The position numbers were made by a program, and so were the translations under genes. The notes beneath the pieces were generated by a model, which saw only the letters and a list, made by a program, of their open reading frames with translations, ran no database searches and had not been told where the DNA came from. Below, in pieces: positions 1 to 12,220 of a DNA stretch of 64,000 nucleotides (the first letter of the stretch is position 1; every line of letters starts with the position of its first letter). Source of the DNA: Lineus longissimus (lineage: Eukaryota > Nemertea > Pilidiophora > Heteronemertea > Lineidae); the NCBI RefSeq assembly GCF_910592395.1, contig NC_088317.1:2292001-2356000 (forward strand). The letters are read 5' to 3'.

Positions 1-2197
1 GAGTGGACTAAGATAATTTTTAGGCACTCGAGAGCGAATAAGATAATTCATCGAATGCTTCAACTGGGCGATTTTGAATTCGCCCGCAGTGAGCGCCCAG
101 TGAAAATTATTGTCTAATGAAATTTGAGGCGCCCTGTGACTTTGCCCGTGTACCCACTGGGTTTCAGTGTCGGGGTCCTTGTTAACGAAATGAGATCATG
201 AATTCGCAAGATAAAAACATGTTGCACTTAATAGCAAAACTGTCAAGTGAATCTTGAGTTCTTCTGAGGGAAGCGTCATTTTGGAATGGTTAACACCAAA
301 GTTCGAAACCAAAGCAGGGTTTAAGTTCGAGTCTTTTTGTTTACGTTCCATCAATAAACTGTGGGAATTTACATGTAGAATCATAGTGACAGGAAAACGT
401 TATGAAATAAAGCATTTCATCAGAGCTACTGAGTATATCTACCTTATGTTCCACACCACTGAACCTGACATGTACGACCACTAAACCAAAAAAAAGTAAA
501 TTGTAAAATATCTAGCCAATGTGATAGGAGCTCTTCACTATTTCTATTGGCCTTCCAGTTCTTTACAAACTAGGACCACAATGGTTACACACAGATAACT
601 TGCAAAGAAGATCCGACTCCATTCTTCCTAACACAAAGCAAAAGACATCTTGACTAGATAACCATTTTACGTCCTTCGTGCCTTACTATAGGTGTACCAA
701 GCTACCTTTTCGGCTATTCAGGTTGAGAAAAAAGCATCATGGATTCAGCTATCGTGGTTTCAAATGTATGAACGGGCATGACATCAACCTAATATCCAGT
801 TCGGGCCTGATTTTTGGAGGATATTTGGATGACTGACATAACTTATCGTCGATGCCTGACCCAACAAGCAGACAATTCTTTCTCATCGAACAATTTGATT
901 ATGCATGTACATGTATAAGTAGAATAGATGTAACGAATTGAAGAGTCCGAAATGTTGGTATTTAAGTTAGCTTTGCCCAAGCAGAATGTCCAGGGCAGCA
1001 GACTTGATCTTGAAGATAATTTGTCCCGGTATACACCGGCCTATGATCATCGACTGGGCTTATTTTTCGATTGACATTCCAGGATCAACGTTACGCTGAG
1101 GGGAGATCTAGCCCTGGGAAAGAAGGGCACCTGTGCGAGAAGGGTTTAATGGTTGACAAGGCCTTGGCATCACAGGTGATCTGACGATCGAGAATCAGCT
1201 CCCGGCAACCCGTATCTCAAGCAATGATAACAACCATCTGCCCAGAGAATGACGTGGCATGTCATAACCACTCAATGAGTTTTACAACATTTTCCAATAT
1301 TTCCGTGTTGTTACGTTAATCTGGTATTTCCCGATTTTGATAATATTCAACTCATTGAGGAATCTGAAGAAGACGCTGAAGTGGATTAAGATTAGCTAAT
1401 CCACTTGGCCAAGATCATATCTCGCCGAACAGGATGAGCGTGATTGCCAAGCGGCCCGTCTTGGAATCATCAAAAATAACATTATTGCTCCCCAGCATAA
1501 TAATCTGTACAGAAATCAACAAGCATGATTTATCATTACATGCATTAAAGGATGTTTTCTAACGATGACACTTGGCCTACACCTAGTCATTCTTTCGATA
1601 TCGCCCAATAAATATTGTAACTTACATTTTGCAAAAATGAATGATACATGTATACTCTTCAGTAATATTCAATTAAGCGAGTGAGGTTTAACCCCCGATT
1701 TTGACCCTTTTCCAATGATCTCACAGCCTTTTCGGCCGATAAATGTATTTCAATGGATTTGCCTTTTTCAATAGGGAAATCATGGTGTAACTAAAGATGA
1801 AAGTTGAAAGTTGAATAAATACCCTCTCCCAATCCCTAAAAGCGGTTGACGAGAACCATAAAATTCAATTTCATTGACCTAATGATAGAACCTGGTGTTA
1901 TTCTTTAATAGTGTACACAATGAAAACATAATCAACTCCTCGACTTGGACCTATATGAGTAGAAGAACACTTAGGTGAAGTGCATTCTGTACATTCCTTA
2001 GAAATTTTTAAAAAATCAGTTTTTTTACCAACCGTTATCAAAATGACAACTATCCGAAACTTACGCATAGAATATCGTCGAAAGTTTTTGCCTTTAACTA
2101 AATGAAACATACCTGTACATAACTGTTATCTCCCAAAGACATCAATGACATAAGGGTGTCTTCAGGTTTCATTGCGGGAGTATCACATGTTCTTCAG

Positions 2198-2210
2198 CCC
2201 CCCCCCCCCC
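2198..2210. repeat. C13 homopolymer
   Basis: Run of 13 C followed by GCCCTCC. It is one of six C/G runs of nine or more bases in the window. Confidence 0.95.
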
Positions 2211-5200
2211 GCCCTCCAGCATTGCCCATTGATACAAAGTTTTCACACCTCGAGTTACGAAACGGCAAGGACGACAAACGGCACGGACGACAAATAAGTT
2301 AATGTATTGAGGGGGTCATCCTGATTGTTTTGACACCTTTTAGGCGCACGGGTGGGTACATAACCAGGGTTTTCAGATTCATTATCAAAACATAGTGACC
2401 CCAAGGGGGTTAATTAAGGGTCATTCACTCACATTCATGAAAAACATTTACAATCTCCCAGTTTTATTTATTTGCAGTATGACAGTTGCTAGCGGTACCT
2501 GATGATATTATTGAGAAGTTGCAAAAAAGCTGGGGGTATTATCAATAAAGATCACCACCCGTGGTCAAAATATCAGCTCTCTGCGGTTTTCATTGACAAT
2601 TTTATATATAACCATACCCAGGATCTAGGCGCATCCTCGAAAAACCAGAGTCGGTTGTAGCCTCCTCCCCTCGCACACGTGCAGGATGATCCGGGAGTGG
2701 CATTAGGTGATCGTGAATTTATCTTAACCCACCAAGTCCGAATCCCATAAGAGAGAAGACGGAGAAATGACATTGCGATCTCGGAGGGCATTTAAAGCAA
2801 GTGTACTACATCGAACTGTGACTTCATATTATCTTGGATGTCCCCTTCCTAAGATACTTCCTAAAAAGTAAACAACCACGGACGCTCACTGCCAAGTACA
2901 TAACAACCGACTCGCGACGCATCTTCCCCTTCCACCCAACAACTAGATAAATCAGATATTGTGCAGGTAATTACATAATTAGCTCAAGTGATCATTATCA
3001 AATTACTGCAAGATAACCAGTTATATTAATCCATTAAGCGGTGGATTAACTACTCATCCTGTTTATATTGCTAGGTGAGAGTTTTGGCGCGAAATTTATT
3101 GTAAGATGCGGATGAAATTCCCACGGACTTTCCCAACATGGCTCAACATGAGAATGTTAGTACTGGCCCAATACTAATCTCTGATCCAGAATCAGAAAGG
3201 ATCCGGGAAGAAAATGGAAGGGGAGCCAGTTTCTGTTTTTCAAAATATCTGATAAATGTCAGTCATGAATTTTTCTGTCCTTATAGCTTAGCACGGTCAA
3301 ATTGATCAGTACGTTACACATAAACGAATTTCGGAATAGTTGAACTAATAATTTCAATAGATTATTTAAAGCCAAATAGAACTACCATTAATCTGCAATA
3401 CGGCAATTTTTCAAAAATGTTATCAATATCGATTATTAAAACAACGTTTAGAAAAAAGTGTTGCGTACCGTAATGCTATTTTCTGGAGACAATTTTTTGC
3501 ATACAGTAAAGCTGTTTTCAAAGAAAGTTTTCCACAAACTTCCGCAAAAATGCCAGTGATTTGCCGTCAATTAATTGATGTGAAAATTTGAATCAATTAA
3601 CGAAAGACTAACAGTTAATTGGAATATCTCACATGTATCATTGACGGGATCATTTTACAGGAAAACATGTGACCATGTGATCAACATTGACCAATCAAAA
3701 TTATTTGTCAATCAACCATTTCATGAAGTCCCTCAAGCTATATCTAATCACTTCAATGATGGGATTTGATCCCTGTCAATCACCGATGATGTCACTTAAC
3801 TGTGTTATATGATGAGATATTGAGTTATGTAATAAAAAAAATATACCGCTAGAAATGGCGTTACTCAGAACCATTTAGCGATAATTTCAAATTTAACAAT
3901 GAAAAGTCGGCAGTTGAAGTATCAATAAATGTTATTTTTGGGGGAAAAAAAGGGAAGATAAACGAAAAATTGTCGTTATATCAATTTCTGCTTTCACTTA
4001 GCAACTCAATACTAAAAAATATAATGAAAACATAGAAATGAGAAATGAGACTTGCTTTATTTTCAAGTCACGAGTTTCCTTCAAGTAAAATGTTCACTTT
4101 ATTCAGTTTCTGTTCGAAAGTAGAAATGCTTATGCTAACCGCCGATTTGTCCCTACTTGTTCAGAGCAAGATTGGCGATTATTTAATTAGCAATTAGCCA
4201 AATTGTTCAAAGCAATTATCTACTATGTAAGTCAACTATGAAGGAGATTATTACATGGTTTGGCTCGTCAGCGCTGAACTGCATCGAGACAAGTCAAAAC
4301 AACTACACCATCCGTTGTGCATCAGATAATCAGCGACCTTACTGTCATAAATATCCCAACAAGACTTAGTCAAACTGTGAATGAATATTACATAACAAAA
4401 TATGTTTTGTTGTTCGAAATATTACACTAGTGACCATTATATATTGTACTTGTTGAAGAACACTTTTAAAACTTTAGTTTTGATTTGTTTTGAACTGTAG
4501 AAGTATTTTGAACTTTTTCATTTCAAACATGGGTTCCTAGCGATTTTTATAAGAACATTTTTGTCAGACCACACAAAAAGATTATATCTTAAATGTCACG
4601 TTGTAAATGCAATGGTAGGGGACCAGCGTCAAGCTTAATGAGAATTAACGAACATGAAAATTTGAACTTTGAAATTTGTCCACAAGTGGTCAGTTGGGTT
4701 CAAAAGTGTAGTATTTCACATTAGGCCTTAATATTGTTAAACCAAATTTTCAAGTAAAAAATACTGCGTTTCATGCCATTTTGGGTAAATGCACACAATA
4801 TTGACGTGTACTGGTATTCGCCATGTCCCTTTTCAAAATAGCGCGATAAAAAATAATTTCATCTGTATTTTCAAACTTTAAAAAAATCCAAGCTTTGATA
4901 TAAATATTCTTCCTGGTGCTAGCTAATAATAATATCGATTTATTATACCCATCAATTTCACATTTTCCCGATACATTAGTGATTTTCTCCGCCTACCTCA
5001 TATGCCAAGAACCACCTCCTTGTCGAAGGAGTGACTCAGGAGGCCCGAACTCTGATGAGAGAAAGGGGCTCTATCTTCAAATGACTCAAAGATGACTGGG
5101 GAAAACTTTAGTCATATTTCTTGGTTGCCTTCGGGCAAATCTTACAAGAAATGATCAAGATCATGTGCAAGTACTAAATTTCGTGGTAATAACAGAAGAA

Positions 5201-6105
5201 GCAGTGCAATTGTTAAAACTCACTGAGATACTAGAACCTTAGAGAGAATTTTGGAGAGGAGAAATCGTCATACAAAATACATGTATTCCTAATTTCTCAC
5301 TTTGCAAACTAAATGGGAGTTAGTTGTGTTGTTTTGGTCTGGTGAGAAAACTAGATTTCACACTTTCTTTTCCATATATCTATCTCTGTATTAACTTTTT
5401 TATTGAAGTTTGGATTAAATCTACACTTTATATTATCGATATACTTCATTAATGAAATAAGGTAAGTTACTTAAAAATACTGTCAGCGCATTTTCGTGCC
5501 AGTGTAAAGTTGTCAGTTGCGCTAACTTGTTAAGTGTCAAAGATCATGATATAATTTTGAGATGATGATAACTAAATTGGTGATTATGCGCAAAAAGGCG
5601 GGAATATCATTAGTCTTGTCTCAACATTAATAACAATTATAAGCTAAAGTCTACGTACTTTGGTACTTTTTAACTGTTAGAAATAAATTTTGCTCTGTAA
5701 CAAGTCGGCAAATAAGTGTGCTGGCCTCCGCAACGGCCCGAAATCTTAAAGTGATTAGCAACTCCAAGTTTTAATAATCTCGTACGCGTTGTAGGCCGAC
5801 CTTGTATATTAATGGCTATATTTTTGTCGCAATAAGCACCAGGCATGCCTGGTTATATGAATTCTGTTGGACCTACACTTTTCAATGGATATACCTTTAA
5901 TCCGAAGTTAGAATGAATGCCATGACAAACTTGAAGAGCGGCCCCAAAGAGCTAGTCTGCCCAACTTTTCAAACGTATATTTTCAAATGAAATGTTGAAT
6001 GTATGACGCCGAAAATGGCTGTCTTTCCCAAACTGAGGGAATGTCCCGCTTGGCAGTATATCTTTTATTTTACTATCGCATCGGTTATGTATGTTATACC
6101 ATTTT

Positions 6106-6131
6106 AACCATGAAGACACGTCTTCATGGTT
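6106..6131. repeat. 26-bp near-perfect palindrome
   Basis: Arms AACCATGAAGAC and GTCTTCATGGTT (12 bp each, no mismatch) are separated by two bases. It lies in ZIC intron 1 about 490 bp from the donor. It could be a symmetric protein-binding site or a small hairpin. Nothing else marks its function. Confidence 0.85.
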
Positions 6132-6440
6132 TAATTTGATGACTTATTATTTCAGGAGTTTACAGAACCCGAACAGAAGCAGGTGGTAACTTTTAACGAC
6201 ACAAACTAAATGAAAATTATTCTTAATGTCGTCATGTTTGTCATGACTGAAGTGGAGCACTGGCATTATCAGAAAGTTATTAAAATAGCCAGATATACGT
6301 TTACGACTTGGTGATAGGCTTCAAACACCGATACGAAATCCAAAATGTCTTGAGAATTAAATTGTGTAGACATGAATGAGACTGACAACTGTGCAACAAC
6401 TTACTGATACTTTGCATTGTATATTTGTCTTGAAAACTGT

Positions 6441-6550
6441 GTAATGAGACTGACAATTTGGACTTGTCCTAAAAACTGTGTAATGAGACTGACAATTTGG
6501 ACTTATCCTAAAAACTGTGTAAAATAAGACTGACCATTTGCCGTGAATTT
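6441..6550. repeat. 39-bp tandem repeat in ZIC intron 1
   Basis: Two adjacent 39-bp units (6441-6479 and 6480-6518) begin GTAATGAGACTGACAATTTG and differ at one base. A third, more diverged unit starts at 6519. Looser relatives of the ATGAGACTGACAA and AAAACTGTGTA words lie on both sides, at about 6374 and 6555-6590. The array is 65-175 bp inside the intron from the donor. Confidence 0.9.
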
Positions 6551-6609
6551 GTAAAGACTGACAATGTGCAAAAAAAACTGTTCAGCGAGACAGAGAATAT
6601 TATGCAATA

Positions 6610-6616
6610 ACCTACC
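6610..6616 (-). other. zic: ZIC exon 1 splice donor
   Basis: Read on the minus strand, the exon ends in ACCG followed by GTAGGT, a good match to the GTRAGT donor consensus. The break falls inside the Gly codon right after ZF3 (THT|G, phase 1), exactly before where the family continues EKPF into ZF4. Without splicing, the frame continues for 36 residues of non-ZIC sequence. An intron at the ZF3/ZF4 boundary is familiar from vertebrate ZIC genes. Confidence 0.9.
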
Positions 6617-7774
6617 GGTATGTGTGCGCTTGTGTATCTTTAGATTCTCACTCCTAGCGAATACCTTCCCGCATCCTGGAAACGGACAAGGAAACGGTTT
6701 CTCTCCCGTGTGGACCCGAATGTGATTGACAAGTTTATACTTCGCTTTGAAGGGTTTGCCTTCTCGCGGACAATTCTGCCAGAAACAGGCATGATTAGTT
6801 TGTTCTGGCCCTCCGACATGCTCAACTGTAATATGCGTCACTACCTCGTGCATCGTCGTGAATGTCTTGTTGCACGTCTTTTTTGGGTCGGATTGCTCTT
6901 GATCTATCCACATACAAGTGTGTTCCTGTTTAATTGGGGGGCGCATGTAGCGAAAAAATGCACCAGGGCCGTGAGGGCCCATGTTCATGTGATTCATTGC
7001 ATTCATGTGATTCATGTGTCCCATATTCATGTGGCCCGTGAAGTCGCTCCGCGGGCTTGTCATCTGATTGAACTGGTCCGCTCGGGGGTACATGTCCACC
7101 CCGGGCACACTGAGCCTGACCTGACTGTTCATTCCATGGTGCGCCGCTGGGTTATGTCCGTGAGTTGTATCGTGTAATCCAGGGAAAAGAACATGATTTG
7201 ACACAGGGTCCGAGTGATGATGTCCGTGAAGATTTGTCGTACTTGGCACAAACATTCCGTGATGCGATCCCGTGTTCGTTTCGTGTCCCAAACCCATGTG
7301 TTCCCTTCGTAGTAAGAAATCCCTTGCTGCGTAACTCCCAACATGATGTGCGTGAGAGTGGGCCATGTAGCCGTTCGGCTGGGTGGCGAACTGGTTCCCC
7401 TGAGATGGCGCGACTCCTACCCCAGTCGTGTCCGACATGTGGTGAGGGGGGCTCAGTTTAAGGGCCCCTGGCGGCAGATGAGCCGCCGTATGAGCGGTGT
7501 CCATGAACGGGTTAATCATATCTGTCGCGTTCTGATCGGAAAAAGCGTGTTTGTCTCCTAGTGGTAGGCTAAGTCCATTCAATGAGTTCTGATGTTGATG
7601 TGCACGCGAGTACGGTATCACGTCGACTAGCCTCAATCCAGCAGTACCCTTGCCTAAAGTTGATTCCATAAACTGCGCTGCCCGAACTTCTGTCATTTCT
7701 CCCTCAGCAGGACACAAGTGCGAATAAAAGTTCGAATCAGCGTGAGGAGGATAAGTGCTACCTATTACATCCAT
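6616..7774 (-). CDS. zic: ZIC/odd-paired zinc-finger transcription factor, first coding exon (partial)
   Basis: This exon encodes residues 1-386 plus one base of codon 387 of a ZIC family protein, a nuclear DNA-binding regulator used in neural, mesodermal and left-right patterning in animals. Visible parts, in order: a His/Met-rich N-terminal half; a ZOC motif at about 147-158 ([12 protein letters not shown]); a His-Met-Asn run at about 248-266; the ZF-NC stretch at about 269-286 ([17 protein letters not shown]), which contains a SUMO-type IKQE site (K282); and three C2H2 fingers. ZF1 is C287/C301/H314/H319, with the wide Cys spacing and Trp289 typical of ZIC. ZF2 is C330/C335/H351/H355. ZF3 is C363/C368/H381/H385. 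The frame then runs into intron after THTG. ATG 7774 is the first in-frame Met after a TAA at 7787-7789. Fingers 4 and 5 are missing because they lie on later exons. GLI and GLIS also have five fingers, but the ZOC motif and ZF1 form identify ZIC. Which ZIC paralogue this is cannot be told. Confidence 0.96.
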
Positions 7775-7837
7775 ACACAGTTCTGGTTAGACTCCCAGCA
7801 TGAGCAAGATATAGAGCTTTAAAAATAGCGCCTGCTG

Positions 7838-7842
7838 ATTGG
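7838..7842 (-). promoter_or_regulatory. CCAAT box
   Basis: The plus strand reads CTGATTGGTC, so the minus strand carries GACCAATCAG, a full match to the NF-Y type CCAAT box core with its preferred flanks. It lies 64 bp upstream of the ZIC ATG and about 10 bp beyond the TATA-like stretch. Confidence 0.6.
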
Positions 7843-7887
7843 TCAATCCGTGGGTGATTGACGGCTGCCGCGATTGTACACGCTAAT

Positions 7888-7898
7888 TGCGCATGCGC
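7888..7898. promoter_or_regulatory. NRF1-type palindrome TGCGCATGCGC
   Basis: GCGCATGCGC is self-complementary and matches the NRF1 consensus YGCGCAYGCGCR at 11 of 12 positions. It is the only such site I saw in the window, and it sits about 115 bp upstream of the ZIC ATG, where NRF1 sites are usually found. Confidence 0.5.
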
Positions 7899-7921
7899 TG
7901 GTGGGCGTCCCTAAACCGACA

Positions 7922-7939
7922 TGTCAGTCAGGACTGACA
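7922..7939. promoter_or_regulatory. 18-bp palindrome upstream of ZIC
   Basis: Arms TGTCAGTC and GACTGACA are perfect complements around a 2-bp centre. Each arm contains CTGACA/TGTCAG, which resembles TALE homeodomain (MEIS/TGIF) half-sites. It lies about 150 bp upstream of the start codon. Binding by any factor is inference. Confidence 0.5.
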
Positions 7940-7945
7940 GGCCTC

Positions 7946-10900
7946 CCCGCAGGTTATTTCTTGTTTTAATGTGAAGTTGTATTCGGAGCTTTTCAATGCC
8001 CTTTTCATCACCCAAAATCTTTTATAAAACTCTTTCTATCAACGTGTTAAGAGTTTGACAAGCTAAATTCATGATTTGAACAAAATAGACCGTTTTATAT
8101 ATGGTAGTCGACTGGTATAATTATTAAGCTAGCTTCATGGTATAATGAAATAAAAACGTGGCCTCATTCTAGTGTTGGAAATCTAAATTCAGAGCGTATG
8201 TATTCTCTACTTTTCGTATTGTGGGGGAGGGAGAACCTGGTAGGAACCGCAGAGAAAACAGGTCTCATATTTCTTGATGGTATTCAGTTATCACTGAAGG
8301 AGACTTCTCAGCGTTTCATTCTTGATTATTTATGTCAGGTTCGACCTCAAGACACGGAATTGTTTATTTATTTCGCGACTGGTTACGTCGAAGAATGTAG
8401 TAAGACTGACTGTCAAAACAATGAATGTACTTTAAGCCTCATCAGAGTCATTTTTCGACATTTGAAAATATCAGATTCGGCCAAAGTTAGACTTGACTTT
8501 TAAGACTTTGGGGAGGTTCTTATCTTACCAATTTTCATATGCATATTAGGCCCGAAGCCGGTGCCGCCTCTTTTTGGCGACTGTGGGTCATCTTACTGGT
8601 CCCGGCTACTTGTATAAAAGGCAGGTATTCAGTCAAAAACTGGCAGGACAGATTTGCACAAAAATACTGCGTGATTCTTCGTCCCTGACTGATGTCGTAG
8701 GGCATAGGGCCCTCTTCTGGCATGTATGAAAGTGCCCGTCTTTCGGCCTATTTTGTATCGCGCTGTCCGATTTTGTTTTAAAGCGTTATTACAACATAAC
8801 ATCTACTGCATTTAGAATACTTGCAAAAATTGACCGTCTTTCGACATTTTCGAGGTTTTTTTATCACGTAAAGCAAAGGCGTACGTTGACTGAATGAGTT
8901 GGAAGTGTATGGCCTACTTGCAAGTAAGGAATACACTTATCTATACCTGCAACATGTATATCATATTTTCATTGGTAATATTAACTGAGATATAAACCTC
9001 TATGTTGACAAAGATCCGCTCTACGCCACACATAAGCGCATTAACATAGACTTCGTCGGCATAGGGTTCATAATCATCGAAAGATTCTATTCTAACCATT
9101 TAAGTCTCTTTACACTCGGTGACCGCGGACAAAGTGTTTAGTAGTGGGCATTGTGTTTAATGAGAGAGCCTGAAGACACGAAGAAGTGCCATGACAAAGG
9201 AGGATCTTCACAAAACAAACTCTCACGACGCTGAGCTATGGTTGAGGAATGTAGTGTCCTAAATGGTCATTGTGTCCAATGTGTTAAGTCTTGCTAAATC
9301 TGATCATAGCGCAGAATGAATGGAACATCATCTGATATTCTCCCAATAGGACTCGGAAGTTTCTCGGTTGTAACATTCAACCTTTATCTGTCATGGTTGT
9401 GATAACCTCCGCCAGTGGGGCGACTGGCGAAACCACGATTACATGTAGCTGCGCCGGACCGACAAACATAATGTAGTGAGGCACGGCATAAAACTTCCCC
9501 AACAACAGGTTGTCAAAGTAAACAGTTAGGACCGTCACAACTTTGTGGACTCGGCCCGTTATTAGTCCGAGAAGGACTCACTAAACTGACTCGGATGCGA
9601 CAGTTGGAGGAATTGGGGACAAAATAAAGTTCCCAGCGGCGTTATACCTCCCCAAATCGTCGTAAACGAAGATATTTCATTTACAACTACGGTGACAATG
9701 TGCAGGTGTAATGTGGGTGATAGTGGGGGTTGTGACAAGCCGCTTTCTAGTGCTCTAAACTCCACCGAGTAGGGACAGCCGGGACGCTGCCTCGATGATC
9801 CCTAAAATTGCGATTGTCGGCCACCCCGCCCCGAGCATTGCCGAAAACGATTTAGTCGTAAAGTAAACATACTTCAAATAGAAAATCAACTTCACCGGCA
9901 AATGACAACATTTCAGCTCCCTTCATGTTGTTGTTGCCGTATGTACAGGGATCAAACATTGAAGTGTTTAGATAGCCATGTTAATGTGATAGGCGTGCAC
10001 GCGTCTGTGTTGGTCTAGGACATTTCCAGAAACAACAAAATATTCCAAGATATAACAGGTTCATTAAATTGATTTCATTGTTGACACAAGGTGCTTACTG
10101 CATTTGAAGCAACAGATTTCTCAGTCTCGGAAGATTTCGCGTATTTCGACATCTTGCTCGACGGTTGGGAATTTGACATGCACGTTCGCTGCCACCCACT
10201 TACGCAGGCGGATGGGCCGGATAAAAGTGCCAAAAAATAGCCATTAGATCATGTCAGAATAACCTTATCTGAGCACCATGCCCTCGGCCTACATGTACAT
10301 GCATCACGCTCGAGAGGATTTTCACAGCAAGACAGTTCAGTGTCACTGAGAAGTAAAATCGGGGCCTGTTTTCGGCAATCTTCGGAAACCTCGCCAGCCG
10401 ATATCAACGCAACACTGTGCACACCATGTTCAAATAAGACGTTTAGAACCTGGATCCAGAATGATTCGAGCTGTCCATCACGCTATCAGAGAATTTGCCC
10501 GGTTTGCGCTCCCCGCTGGCATCTCAGCGTTCCCGTTGAGAGGCCCAGCATGGGGTATGTAAACACCTATCACTTGGATTGAAGAAGAAAACACAACTAC
10601 AGCGTGTTACAAAAACCTGCAATCAACTTACTGTCATAATATTTTTTGCATAAAAACGAGAGAGTTGTAGCTATACTTTTCTCATTGTTTACTTTTTGCA
10701 TACACTACTATTAGTGTGTAATTGAGCTCACGTGTAACTATCAAAAGATATTTTTGACGTATGTAAGTAGGCTTACAAAATGTATGTCCCACTCCGACAT
10801 ATCCGACCCTTCGTTATAATTACAGTCAGTGGTTTACAGAGCCCCGCCTACATGTGATCTCAGGAGATAGCCTTTTGGATGTGAGTTTGACAAGAGTCTT

Positions 10901-12194
10901 TCCAATGTATGTAAACAGTCATTGAACAATGGGGTACGACTTATTCTAAAGAGGGACTAAATCTACTGTTCTAGTACGCTTGAGAATCAAAAGGATGCAT
11001 AGATGACCAGAAAGACAAATATGAAATGTTTCTTGAAAATAACTTCAGAGTTAATTTTGACTAAATCTAAAAGTTAACCGCAGAGAAAACAAATTGCTTA
11101 CAATGATACAAGTCACACTAATTAGGATAAGATAATCCTATTTACCCTTCCTGATTACCTTATGATTGTGAGCACAAGCGGCTTCCCGCGCAAACATAAG
11201 TTTATCGGGTCGCGTGGTTCGACTGTCAAAACAGAAGTAAACTGTGACAAGGATGGCCCATCTAATTACGATATTGTTTCATCTAATAGTACATTGTATC
11301 TTAATAGAAGAATACATTAATTACCAATCAGTGAAGGTAACTGATGACGACCAGAAAATCACTCGCTTGTTGAAATGTGTTGTTATAAGTTCGGGAAGTA
11401 ATTGGCCAACTGGATGACTTTTGATAATGTTTGTATTGCTGTTGTTGTAAGCGATACGAGTGATTGGCACGAGAATTAAACTGCTGGGAGGGTGCATTCG
11501 ACACATCTGAACTATCCTCCCTTGGACTCTTAAAGATAGATAAATTTTAATTTTTTTTCCCGAGGATGGCCACCCCTCCCCTCTCAAAAAAAGTTTTCCA
11601 CCAATTGCCATGCTCAGTCTACGAAATGGTTCTGACTTCCCAGCCCTAGACTCGGACCAACCTGAGGGATACCATGCTGACTTTGTTGTAGTTGCAAACT
11701 TTCAAGGAGGTCCCAAACAATCGTCACCTGCAGAAAAATTCCCCCAAAACCAAACTTGTTTATCACTGGAATGACTGGCGCAAAACTAGTGAGTTCGCGT
11801 AGTCAAATAAACACATTCGAGGTTGCGAAACGAGCAGTACCCCATCAAGCACTGGTAAACTAGTTCACCCATGTGAGAGCCGAGGGGGGCATTGCAGGGG
11901 AAGTACCATGTGAATCGCTGTGGCAAAAAGAACCCAGTACATCACCAGCTGAACGTGGTATTATATATGTTGTTGCCGTGGCCATACACAGGACGTAAAG
12001 TTGTCGGTGTTTATGTGGAGCTTTTGACACATCGACTGGGTAATGATATTGAGTAATTTATAACATGGGCTCGTAGAAAACGCATCCCGACGTAACCAGT
12101 GATTTTCAATATAATCCCCCCCCCTCGATATTATTATTCTATTTTGTACACGAGGTAGGAGTATAGCAAAAACCTGATATCTGGATGTGGAACA
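7946..12194. other. Gene-free stretch upstream of ZIC
   Basis: No recognisable gene. Short open frames (8198-8503 plus, 101 codons; 9562-9765 minus; 10340-10582 plus; 11321-11611 minus) show no known domain and no conserved motif. TACATGTA occurs at 9440 and 10290, and a C9 run at 12116-12124. As the proximal upstream flank of a developmental gene it is a natural place for enhancers, but I see no element I can name with confidence. Confidence 0.5.
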
Positions 12195-12220
12195 CGGGAT
12201 GACACGGGTGTGTCATCCCG
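12195..12220. repeat. Perfect 11-bp inverted repeat (hairpin)
   Basis: Arms CGGGATGACAC and GTGTCATCCCG pair perfectly around the loop GGGT. The stem is GC-rich and stable. It is not followed by a T run, and bacterial-type termination is not relevant in this genome. It may be the end of a decayed repeat or a symmetric binding site. Confidence 0.85.

Larger units (their letters stand above)
1..6609 (-). other. Part of ZIC intron 1 (no later exon seen)
   Basis: This stretch lies downstream of the ZIC donor. I looked on the minus strand for codons that could encode ZF4 (CDRRFANSSDRKKH-like) and found none, so it is most likely all intron. It is AT-rich, with many short TAAT and TTAATTAA-type words, a C13 run at 2198-2210, TACATGTA at 370, 908, 1645 and 5278, and GCCATTTT-type words at 4775 and 6012. 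Small open frames on both strands (for example 254-484 and 2573-2791) have no recognisable product and look like chance. If fingers 4 and 5 sit in a very short or diverged exon, I could have missed it by eye. Confidence 0.7.
7775..7945 (-). promoter_or_regulatory. zic: Probable ZIC core promoter and 5' UTR
   Basis: The 170 bp directly upstream of the ZIC start codon are richer in GC than the surroundings and hold several promoter-type words on the minus strand. Going away from the gene these are: a TATA-like CTATTTTTAAAG (7817-7828), an inverted-CCAAT region giving GACCAATCAG (7834-7843), an NRF1-type GCGCATGCGC, a GC-rich ACGCCCACC (7901-7909), and an 18-bp palindrome. The spacing would put transcription start near 7785-7795 and leave a very short 5' UTR. 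That is inference, because an upstream non-coding exon cannot be excluded. Confidence 0.6.

Noticed and set aside
6710-7461. Plus-strand open frames of 155 and 98 codons, and minus frames at 6640-6825 and 7129-7344
   Set aside because: They are shadows of the ZIC exon in other frames. The ZIC frame carries all the domain evidence.
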